DNA of 8,802 nucleotides, taken from NCBI GenBank assembly GCA_905207385.1, contig CAJLLH010000043.1:1-8802 (forward strand), in the 5' to 3' direction. The DNA comes from an uncultured Eubacteriales bacterium. GTDB taxonomy: Bacteria; Bacillota; Clostridia; Christensenellales; Borkfalkiaceae. A program made the position numbers and the translations under genes. This document shows positions 1 through 5,995 of the stretch, one piece after another. Under the pieces are notes generated by a model, which did not search any database, had not been told where the DNA came from, and saw only the letters and a program-made list of their open reading frames with translations. How positions within the stretch are numbered: the first letter of the stretch is position 1; every line of letters starts with the position of its first letter.

Positions 1-54
1 CACGGCGAAAATGCCGTTGGAAACCGCCACTCTCATCACTTCTTCCCATACCAT
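1..54 (-). CDS. N-terminal fragment of a small protein, possibly a BhlA/UviB-type holin (runs off the window)
   Basis: Eighteen codons are visible, reading MVWEEVMRVAVSNGIFAV, open to the window edge. The start is well supported. A GGAGGAG ribosome binding site lies 6 nt upstream, inside the end of the preceding gene, and the ATG immediately follows that gene's TGA stop. A short amphipathic helix followed by a pattern like S-N-G-I-F-A-V is how BhlA/UviB-family holin-like proteins usually begin, just before their single membrane segment. These small membrane proteins help release phage or bacteriocin from the cell. The position directly after the last head/tail gene would suit the start of a lysis cassette. 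The family call rests on a very short stretch and is inference; that a gene starts here is much safer. Confidence 0.45.
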   Translation of the reverse strand, partial: MVWEEVMRVAVSNGIFAV

Positions 55-1410
55 TCAATTCTCCTCCGAAAAATAAATTACCGGTGCCGAAAAATCAGCC
101 TGTCCGGCGCTTATCTCGACGGCAAATTGTTCCGCACAGCGCAGATCTTTCAAAAACTGCGCCCGCGCCATACCTTTTACGAAATATTTTCTCGCCCGAC
201 CGTCGGCATAAACGGTTATTTCCGCGTCCGACTGCGTCTTGATTTTAATGGCCGCCAGCTGCTTGCGTCCCTGTAGGCCGAAATTTACGTTTACTAAAAA
301 TCGTCCCGCCGCGTCGTTAAGCGAAGAAAGCGTCTCGCCTTCCTGTTCCCGTTCCGACAAAAACGCCACGCTGTCGTCCGAAAAGCACACCATAAGCCTA
401 CTGTCTTTAAAGGCGCAAAACGACACTATGCCGACGTCCGTATAAACGCCCCACTCGTCGGTTGCGGTATCGTACACCAGCAGCGCGTTGTTGTCCTCGC
501 CGTCGCCGCCCATGTGCGTTGCCGCAAATATTTTGCCGTCGTAAAGCGCAATACGCGACGACCTTCCCGCCTTAAAAATATCCGCGCCCAATGCCGGTTT
601 TACGCTGCCGCCGTCAAAGCGGTACAGCCCGCGCGAAGTAAAAAACCACATCTCGTCGCCCACAACTTTCACCGTCTCGCCGTAAATTTCTTCCCCGCAC
701 TGCCACATTTTGGCGACGGAATAATTGTCCGACTGCGCGCGCGAAATGCGCGATATTCCGTTTGTCTGAAAGACGTAAATATAGTTTTTAACCGTCGCGA
801 GGCTTTGCGCCTTACCGCACTCGTTGTACACCAATAGAGCGGTAAATTTGCTGCTCCACGACCCCGGCGCGGAGGGCGTCATGTACTTAACGCCGGAAAA
901 GTTGTCCGACGAACAGGCAAACAGCTTGCCGTCGTAAAGCGCCGCTCCCGTGACCATGGGATTTTCCTCCGACTTATCGAAGTCGCCGTCAAACACGAAA
1001 AACCCGCTTTCGGCGCCGTTAATAAGCAGATAGTCCTTGCCGTTATAATTGTAGTCGATAAAGACGGGCTCTCGGTCATACGTCACGTCCTCGCGCGTTA
1101 CGCTGACGGAAGCGGGCTGTTCAAGGTCGAAATACACGAGCTTTTTGTCTTTGTTAAGCCCGAATACATAGCGCTTTAACACCGTTCCGTCGGGGTTGTG
1201 CTGCTCGAAATAGTGCGGATAACGTATCTCCATGTCGCTGTAAGGCTGGGGCGAAAACTTTTTCAGCGACTTGACGAACTTTCCGCCCGCCCGTTCGAGA
1301 TTGCGCGTGCTCGCCGTACAGTCCTCGGCGGAATATTCGGCGCCGGCGAAATCGGGGCACTGCCACACGTTTACCTTTTTGCCCGTCAGCATATCCACAA
1401 AACTTTTCAC
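55..1410 (-). CDS. Beta-propeller-like tail hub / packaged-DNA stabilisation protein
   Basis: 451 residues starting at GTG, with a GGGAGGGG ribosome binding site ending 3 nt upstream. The sequence is almost all beta-strand. Repeating segments of the kind 'aLYDGKlFA' (about residues 157-166 and 287-296) and aromatic strand-turn units (about 250-267 and 309-323) suggest propeller blades. The last ~80 residues, from about 370, look like a separate beta-sandwich. The N-terminal CPDFAGAEYSAED/TRNLERAGGKF region resembles the start of phage proteins that plug the portal and form the tail nozzle, such as P22 gp10-like and T7 gp12-like proteins. P22 gp10 is of similar length. The gene follows the adaptor gene by 13 nt, as expected for a nozzle protein that binds the adaptor ring. 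There is no signal peptide or membrane segment. The structural class is fairly clear; the exact role is inferred from fold and position. Confidence 0.6.
   Translation of the reverse strand: MKSFVDMLTGKKVNVWQCPDFAGAEYSAEDCTASTRNLERAGGKFVKSLKKFSPQPYSDMEIRYPHYFEQHNPDGTVLKRYVFGLNKDKKLVYFDLEQPASVSVTREDVTYDREPVFIDYNYNGKDYLLINGAESGFFVFDGDFDKSEENPMVTGAALYDGKLFACSSDNFSGVKYMTPSAPGSWSSKFTALLVYNECGKAQSLATVKNYIYVFQTNGISRISRAQSDNYSVAKMWQCGEEIYGETVKVVGDEMWFFTSRGLYRFDGGSVKPALGADIFKAGRSSRIALYDGKIFAATHMGGDGEDNNALLVYDTATDEWGVYTDVGIVSFCAFKDSRLMVCFSDDSVAFLSEREQEGETLSSLNDAAGRFLVNVNFGLQGRKQLAAIKIKTQSDAEITVYADGRARKYFVKGMARAQFLKDLRCAEQFAVEISAGQADFSAPVIYFSEEN
61..67 (-). promoter_or_regulatory. Ribosome binding site of the partial downstream gene
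   Basis: GGAGGAG on the minus strand sits 6 nt before the ATG at 54. It lies inside the last codons of the propeller-like gene, so translation of the two is probably coupled. It is the main evidence that a real gene begins at 54. Confidence 0.7.
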
Positions 1411-1423
1411 TTGCCCCTCCCTT

Positions 1424-1990
1424 TTAGTACCATTTTCTTTGCGGCATAACGCCGGCTTTTTGCGACTTTTTGTCCTCGAGAAGCTCCCGCTCCTTCAAAA
1501 ACAGCGTCTGCCACTTTACCGCCTCGTTGTTTCTTCCCGATATAATGCAGTATTCGCAGGCGACGCCGTAAGCCACCGCCTTTACGCCCACCGCCGCCGG
1601 GAAGGGCAGGTCGTCCTCTTCCGTCAGCGTTCCGGGCAGATATTTATACGTCACGACATAAATGCCGTCCTCGGCCAGCAGCCTGTCGCTGTAAGGCGTA
1701 AAGCGCGCCTTTTTGCCTTGCCGGGTTGCAAGCGAAACCACTTCCGTCAGATTTTTGTCTATCATCGCATACATGACAAATCCCTGCGTCACCGCCACGG
1801 TTTTGCTCTTTACAAGCGGCACGGCGTGCATGGCGAGGTCGCCCGCCACCAGATTTACGCAGCGCAAAAGATAATTTTTTTCCTCGTCCGGAATGGTTGC
1901 GCCGCCCTCCTGACCGCCGGAAGACCCGCCGCTTTGCGCCAATCCCAGGCAGTGCGCCGCAAGATCTATAACTTCGCTTACACTACTCAT
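1424..1990 (-). CDS. Head-completion / head-tail adaptor protein
   Basis: 188 residues starting at ATG, with GGAGG 5 nt upstream, overlapping the preceding gene's stop by 8 bp. An N-terminal helix (VIDLAAHCLGL, about 5-17) is followed by a glycine/serine-rich stretch (about 20-31). Then come a helical segment (EEKNYLLRCVNLVAGDLA), a beta-rich centre ending in YVVTYKYLPG (111-120), and a helical end (AVAYGVACEYCIISGRNNEA, then KWQTLFLKERELLEDK). It closes with a basic-aromatic tail, PQRKWY. This helix-beta-helix pattern and length match adaptor proteins that dock under the portal, such as T7 gp11 and P22 gp4. Lying between the capsid gene and a propeller-like nozzle gene supports that role. 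The family is inferred from pattern and position. A siphovirus-type connector is the main alternative. Confidence 0.6.
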   Translation of the reverse strand: MSSVSEVIDLAAHCLGLAQSGGSSGGQEGGATIPDEEKNYLLRCVNLVAGDLAMHAVPLVKSKTVAVTQGFVMYAMIDKNLTEVVSLATRQGKKARFTPYSDRLLAEDGIYVVTYKYLPGTLTEEDDLPFPAAVGVKAVAYGVACEYCIISGRNNEAVKWQTLFLKERELLEDKKSQKAGVMPQRKWY

Positions 1991-2321
1991 ATTTACCTCC
2001 GAAAACGCGTTCGGCTTTACGCTCGATATCCTTTACGGCGGCGCGGACATTGCGTTTTTGCAGCAGCCGGTTTTCGCGCTCGATGCTTTCCAGCAGTTTT
2101 TTACGGTTTTCCCGGCGCGTCTCAAGCACTTTTCTCACGCTGCGCTCGTCAAGGCGGTCAAAGGGCAGAACGACGGCGGCAACGGCGAGATCATCCGCGC
2201 AATACACCTCATAGCGCCGTTTTTCATACGAATAAAACACGAAATAACTCGGGTCGATTGCGCGTATGCGCCGCGCTATGCCCATCAGATCGTCCTCCAC
2301 CACGTACCCTTTGCCTATCAT
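1983..2321 (-). CDS. Small conserved phage structural-module protein of unknown function
   Basis: 112 residues if translation starts at the ATG at 2321. I prefer this start because GAGGGAG lies 4 nt upstream and the preceding capsid stop is only 1 nt away. An open frame extends to 2354 but would overlap the capsid gene by 32 bp with no better ribosome site. The N-terminal half (RRIRAIDPSYFVFYSYEKRR, then YEVYCADD and VVLPFDRLDERSV) looks like a small alpha/beta domain. The rest (RKVLETRRENRKKLLESIER, then ENRLLQKRNVRAA) is a charged helix or coiled coil. The 'DP..fv....rr.yEV' start, a central 'LD.R', and an 'E.eN..L.' helix recur in uncharacterised proteins encoded beside capsid genes of Gram-positive phages. 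It is probably a minor virion or assembly factor. I do not know its function. Confidence 0.7.
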   Translation of the reverse strand: MIGKGYVVEDDLMGIARRIRAIDPSYFVFYSYEKRRYEVYCADDLAVAAVVLPFDRLDERSVRKVLETRRENRKKLLESIERENRLLQKRNVRAAVKDIERKAERVFGGKYE

Positions 2322-2322
2322 A

Positions 2323-3471
2323 TCACTCCCTCGTAATGCCCATAAGGCGCACAAGGCTGTTGGGCTTGTTACATATTAGGTCGCAGTACTTTACCAGCGT
2401 GGCGCTGTACACCGGCTTATCCTGCGCCTGGTGCAGAATGTTTCCGTTTTCCGTTTCGAGAAATCTCCAATCGCAAAGCTGGTGCAGTTTCAGCGTAGAA
2501 GTATCCATCATATACATCTCGCCGCTGTCCACAAAGCGCTCGAACACCATGGGGACGCCGCCGAACGAAATGGCCTTAAAGCCCGTATCGGTGGTCATAT
2601 AATCGACGTTGCGCTTGTAAGAAGCGAGAAAGTCGAGATAGGAATACTTCGCCTCGTTGGAAAGAGCGATAAAGTCGATTTTGCAGTTGGAAAAGTTTTC
2701 CACTCTGTCTATATGCTCCTGAATGGTCACGTCGGACAGCGCGCCGACATTGCTGTAAAAGCGCGGCACAAGCGACGGAATGCTGCTTCTCGGAATACCG
2801 TAAAGGTCGCCGCTCGAGGAGAATATGGCTTTAAGGCCGGTGAGTTCCTTGTTGCGGCTGCCCTGGTTGTACAGGTATCCCGTAGTAACGGTGGGATTGG
2901 TTTGCAGCGTCACTTTGTTGTTTACGCGGTCGATGGCGATTATCTTATCGGACAGCTTATCGACGCCCGCCGACGTGGTGTAAACGTCCACCATCATGCC
3001 TTCGATGAGATTGTTTGTGCCCGAAACGCCCAGCTTGCCGTCGGTAACGGAAGTAAAGTTGCACAAAAAGCCCGTTCCGTCGCCGTACAGCATGCGCGAG
3101 AAATTGACTTTGGCGCTTGAGATAAGCCCCTCCATTTCGGCATTGACGAGGTCGACGAACGCGCCTTCGGAATTTTTAGCGGCTCGGAGCGCCTTGTCTG
3201 AAATGTCTATTGTGCCGTATATATTTTTAAGCGTGGACGTAAGGTTTATGTACCTGTTCTGTCCCGCAGCGGGAAGGTCGCCGTCCTCCGCGCCCGCGAC
3301 TACTCGCGAATTATCACCCTTTACCACGGCAACCTTTACTTCCTTGCCGTAAACTTCGGCGCTGTGCTTGTCTATTGCGGCATAGAAAGGCGAAATGCTG
3401 TCCAGCTGAGCGGAGATGGCGTCCAGATAATAAGTTTTGAGAGCCTTGTCGGCATTAGCGATTGTAATCAA
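2323..3471 (-). CDS. Major capsid protein, HK97 fold
   Basis: 382 residues. This is the shell subunit; hundreds of copies form the icosahedral head. The N-terminal region (NADKALKTYYLDAISAQLDS, about 6-25) is typical of capsid proteins from Gram-positive phages. So are the stretches AEDGDLPAAG (61-70), LKNIYGTIDISDKALRA (81-97), AFVDLVNAEMEGLI (104-117) and RMLYGDGTG (126-134). Together these make up the E-loop/P-domain part. Residues about 140-205 look like a small inserted beta domain (VDVYTT, IIAIDRVNNKVTLQ). The A-domain side includes FIALSNEAKYSYLDF and GGVPMVFERFVDSGEMYMMD. The start codon is TTG, chosen because a full AGGAGG lies exactly 7 nt upstream and no ATG or GTG fits better. It follows the scaffold gene by 11 nt. 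No protease gene is adjacent, and the protein shows no long cleavable delta domain. Confidence 0.9.
   Translation of the reverse strand: MITIANADKALKTYYLDAISAQLDSISPFYAAIDKHSAEVYGKEVKVAVVKGDNSRVVAGAEDGDLPAAGQNRYINLTSTLKNIYGTIDISDKALRAAKNSEGAFVDLVNAEMEGLISSAKVNFSRMLYGDGTGFLCNFTSVTDGKLGVSGTNNLIEGMMVDVYTTSAGVDKLSDKIIAIDRVNNKVTLQTNPTVTTGYLYNQGSRNKELTGLKAIFSSSGDLYGIPRSSIPSLVPRFYSNVGALSDVTIQEHIDRVENFSNCKIDFIALSNEAKYSYLDFLASYKRNVDYMTTDTGFKAISFGGVPMVFERFVDSGEMYMMDTSTLKLHQLCDWRFLETENGNILHQAQDKPVYSATLVKYCDLICNKPNSLVRLMGITRE
2326..2332 (-). promoter_or_regulatory. Ribosome binding site that fixes the start of the 112-residue protein
   Basis: GAGGGAG on the minus strand lies 4 nt before the ATG at 2321 and just before the capsid TGA stop. 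It favours this ATG over the in-frame upstream start at 2354, which lies within the capsid gene. Confidence 0.65.
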
Positions 3472-3478
3472 TTTTTTT

Positions 3479-3484
3479 CCTCCT
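3479..3484 (-). promoter_or_regulatory. Consensus ribosome binding site driving a TTG start of the capsid gene
   Basis: AGGAGG on the minus strand is followed by seven A residues and then TTG. The motif overlaps the scaffold TAG stop (3483-3485), so ribosomes ending the scaffold sit on it. This site decides the non-ATG start of the major capsid gene. Confidence 0.8.
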
Positions 3485-3929
3485 AATTATTCTTTAAAAA
3501 TTCCTGAGCCAGCCTGCCCGCCTCTTTAATGCTTGCAGGCTTTGATTTGGGCGACGGAACGGAAAAACCGCCCGCCACCATAGGTGCGCCCCTGCCCGAG
3601 GTTACGGCCTTTAAATAGTCGGCGATTATGGCTTTTCTGACCTCCTCGTCGCCGCTGGCCTCCTCGTACAGGCTGCGCGTTTTATTCTGCGCCGAAGAGG
3701 GCTCAGACACCTGTTTTTCATCAGGTTCTGTCGTCGCCTTGCTCTTCCCCTCCAGCTCTTTAAGCCTCTGACTGCGTCGGGTGAATTCGGCCTCTAAGCT
3801 GTTGTAGGCGCTTAAAAGGGCCTTTACGTCTTTGAATTTGCCAAGGTCTGCCGCAACCTCATTCTCCTTTTCCGCCTCCGCGGTGTTTGCCGTACCCTGC
3901 AATTCTTCGTTCACGTTCAGGTTATCCAT
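3483..3929 (-). CDS. Phage scaffold-like assembly protein
   Basis: 148 residues starting at ATG, with GGAGG 6 nt upstream and an 8-bp overlap with the portal stop. The protein is charged and low in aromatics. The core stretch LGKFKDVKALLSAYNSLEAE (29-48), followed by FTRRSQRLKELE (49-60), forms a predicted coiled coil. This 'GKFk....Ll.aYn.LEaEFTrrsQrLkeLE' pattern is common in proteins encoded just before Gram-positive phage capsid genes. The middle (about 62-85) is Ser/Glu/Lys-rich and probably disordered. The C-terminal part (SIKEAGRLAQEFLKNN) is a short helix, as expected for a tail that binds the coat protein. Scaffolds guide capsid assembly and leave the head before or during packaging. 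Position between portal and capsid strongly supports this role. An ordinary virion protein remains possible. Confidence 0.7.
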   Translation of the reverse strand: MDNLNVNEELQGTANTAEAEKENEVAADLGKFKDVKALLSAYNSLEAEFTRRSQRLKELEGKSKATTEPDEKQVSEPSSAQNKTRSLYEEASGDEEVRKAIIADYLKAVTSGRGAPMVAGGFSVPSPKSKPASIKEAGRLAQEFLKNN

Positions 3930-5739
3930 TCTTTTCCTCCTTTAATTTTTGTTTATGTATTCCGATATGCGCGCTTACGCGCTTCTCAGTCTCAGTTCCG
4001 CACCCGCCCGAAAGTATGAATGCGGTATGTTCGGCGATGTGCACGGCGTGGTCGTCGTAATCTTTGACCTCCGCGTCCGCCGACTTCATCTTTTCGTTCT
4101 CCTCGCACGCTCTCACGGCGTGCATGTGCGCGACGTCGCGCCCCGAAGCGAATGAGCCGTAACCTATAAATTCAAGCACCTTATTTTTTACCGAGCGCGT
4201 CATGTTGCCGTTTTCGTCGGTAAGAAGCCCCTTGTCTATCAGCTCGTAAACGGCGTTTCTTCGCTCGGCGGGGGTAAGGTTAAGGTCGCTGTCTGATTCC
4301 AGAATAACGTCCGCGGCGGTTATGTCGCTGCCCTTGAAGCACTTGTCCGCCCCGCGCAGAAAACGAGTGCCCGAAGCAAACTGCCTGTAAAGTCGGAGTA
4401 TGTGTCTGCCCACGGCTTTCAGCGCCTGCTTTATGCTGTCGTAGCATACGTTAAGTCTGGCGTCGTCCTGTTCGACGAGCAGCTGAAGTCCCGTTGCCGA
4501 CGTTACGGAAGAAAAACCTTCGCCGTTCTGGGTAAGTTCGCCCGTGCCGGAAATTGCAGAAAATTCGTCGCGCAGCGTCTCTTCTTCCTTTTCAAAAGAT
4601 TCGGGAAGAGTGCCCAAAGTCAGCATTTCGGGCGGTTTGCCGCCCTGACGGTAAACTATGACCTTGCCGGGGCGCAGACCGTCTTCTATGAGCTCGTCGG
4701 TATCCACCGAACCCTCCTCAACAGCCACAGTACCCATTGAAATGCGGTTTAAAAATTCGTGCTTTCGGTTGCGCACGGCATTGTAGGCGCGCTGAACGGG
4801 AATCATTCTTTCCACCACGCTCGCACCGAAAAAGCTGCCCGCAAGCGGCATGCAGTATTGTTTTACAAACGGATAAGCCCTCTCGCCGTTTTCGCCATTT
4901 TTGTACGGCAGTATGCCGTCGTATAAAAGCCTGCCGCCCGCAACAACGGTAAACCTGCCTTCGGGGAAATCTTCGCAAGGTCTGCTGTAACGCTCTATGA
5001 CGAGCTCGTAGCCGCGCCTTACCGCCCTTGTAGAAGCCCCGTCGCAAACGCCGGGCGTAAGGCAGAATTCGTCTATATCCCTGCCCGCAATCTCAACGCC
5101 GTATGCGGCGGCAATATCCTGCACGGGCACGGCGCGGGCGTGAATTATGGACGGCTGAGCCTCTATGCTTTCCTCCGCGAGCGAATAGGGATAAATTTCA
5201 AAAGGCGGGACGGCAATAACCTTAACGTCGCCCTCGTATACGGTAAGCCCGTTTTCGTCCGCGCCTATCGCGCCGCCGCCGAAGTTATCCCACACGATTT
5301 TATAAAACGCCGTGCCGCACGTTTCCGACCAGGTAGTCGCGCGCGCCAGCGCGCTCTCCAGCCCCGCGCTTTCCGAAGCAGATGCAAGAATTTCTGCCGA
5401 AAGCGCCGCCGCTGCCTTGTCGGCATCGCTTTCCGAAGCCGCCCTTACCGAAAGCGCGGGGCGTATTCTTGCAAGCTTGGCGCACCTCAGTTCCACCGTA
5501 GGAGCAATTCGGTTGAAAACGCGGCGCGGTTGCCAGCCGTAATACTTTTCCTCCTCTTCAATCTCGCCCACGGAATTTATGCCGCAGTACTGGTTGCCGC
5601 ACACAAAATTCATGTTCAGCTCCCACGCGCGCTCAAGCCTTTTGCGCTCTTCGCGCCGCCTTTCAAAGTCGGCGGTTACCTCGTCCGCAAGCTTTTGTTC
5701 GGCCTTCTGCCTTTCGTCAGAAAAATCAGCCCTGTTCAT
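3922..5739 (-). CDS. Phage portal protein
   Basis: 605 residues starting at ATG, with a GGAGG ribosome site 6 nt upstream. The portal is a dodecameric ring at one head vertex through which the terminase pumps DNA and to which the tail attaches. The N-terminal third has a charged helix (about 10-40). It is followed by WELNMNFVCGNQY and a WQPRRVFNRIAP..VELRCAKLARIRPALSVRA block (69-100), a hallmark of P22-like and related portals. Further portal features are GTAFYKIVWDN (142-152), PPFEIYPYS (178-186), the crown/stem region GSFFGASVVERMIPVQRAYN (301-320) and the SATGLQLLVEQDDARL helix (414-429). The C-terminus carries a histidine-rich D-H-x-x-H-I-x-x-H repeat (563-571, echoed near 591-595), seen in many Gram-positive phage portals. 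It overlaps the preceding gene by 14 bp. Length is normal; no truncation is seen. Confidence 0.9.
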   Translation of the reverse strand: MNRADFSDERQKAEQKLADEVTADFERRREERKRLERAWELNMNFVCGNQYCGINSVGEIEEEEKYYGWQPRRVFNRIAPTVELRCAKLARIRPALSVRAASESDADKAAAALSAEILASASESAGLESALARATTWSETCGTAFYKIVWDNFGGGAIGADENGLTVYEGDVKVIAVPPFEIYPYSLAEESIEAQPSIIHARAVPVQDIAAAYGVEIAGRDIDEFCLTPGVCDGASTRAVRRGYELVIERYSRPCEDFPEGRFTVVAGGRLLYDGILPYKNGENGERAYPFVKQYCMPLAGSFFGASVVERMIPVQRAYNAVRNRKHEFLNRISMGTVAVEEGSVDTDELIEDGLRPGKVIVYRQGGKPPEMLTLGTLPESFEKEEETLRDEFSAISGTGELTQNGEGFSSVTSATGLQLLVEQDDARLNVCYDSIKQALKAVGRHILRLYRQFASGTRFLRGADKCFKGSDITAADVILESDSDLNLTPAERRNAVYELIDKGLLTDENGNMTRSVKNKVLEFIGYGSFASGRDVAHMHAVRACEENEKMKSADAEVKDYDDHAVHIAEHTAFILSGGCGTETEKRVSAHIGIHKQKLKEEKNG

Positions 5740-5995
5740 TCTTATCCTCCTTTAACATTTCTATAAGTTTTTTTCTACGCTCTTCAAGTTCTTCGTCGCT
5801 CATGCCCGCAATGTCTGCCTCGCCGTCCAGAAGCATTTTTACTGCCTTTATGTCGGGCGGAACGTCGCGCTTTGTCACCTTGCGCTTTACAAGTTTCAGC
5901 TCACCCTCGTCAACGGCGTACTCTTCGACCACCTCGCTCGTATCGAAGCCGACCGCGCACTTTAAAAGCGCCTTTTTAAGTCCGTCATCGCTCAC
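5726..5995 (-). CDS. Small protein resembling the C-terminal region of phage small terminases
   Basis: 89 residues from a GTG start, the only available start after an upstream in-frame stop. It overlaps the terminase end by 11 bp and the portal start by 14 bp. The best ribosome motif, AAGGAGG, is 13 nt upstream, farther than usual. Residues 7-56 (KKALLKCAVGFDTSEVVEEY, then KRKVTKRDVPPDIKAVKMLL) follow a 'kALlKrAlGy...E......K.v.k.vpPD..A..fwL' pattern. I associate this pattern with the part of small terminase proteins after their DNA-binding domain. Residues 65-84 form a charged helix (MSDEELEERRKKLIEMLKED). No helix-turn-helix is present, so if related to small terminase it is reduced. It may modulate the motor or bind the portal. 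The existence of the gene is well supported by tight overlaps; the family call is inference. Confidence 0.55.
   Translation of the reverse strand: MSDDGLKKALLKCAVGFDTSEVVEEYAVDEGELKLVKRKVTKRDVPPDIKAVKMLLDGEADIAGMSDEELEERRKKLIEMLKEDKNEQG

Noticed and set aside
2322..2354. Upstream start for the 112-residue protein (123-residue form)
   Set aside because: It would overlap the capsid gene by 32 bp, while the ATG at 2321 has GAGGGAG at good spacing and nearly abuts the capsid stop.
1271..2602. 443-codon open frame on the plus strand, antisense to four phage genes
   Set aside because: Its translation is Arg/His/Cys/Leu-rich without domain-like pattern. The minus-strand frames beneath it are recognisable, have ribosome sites and are tightly packed. 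It is a by-product of codon bias.
5140..5766. 208-codon plus-strand open frame antisense to the portal gene
   Set aside because: The translation is basic and low-information, and it lies wholly opposite a confidently recognised portal protein.
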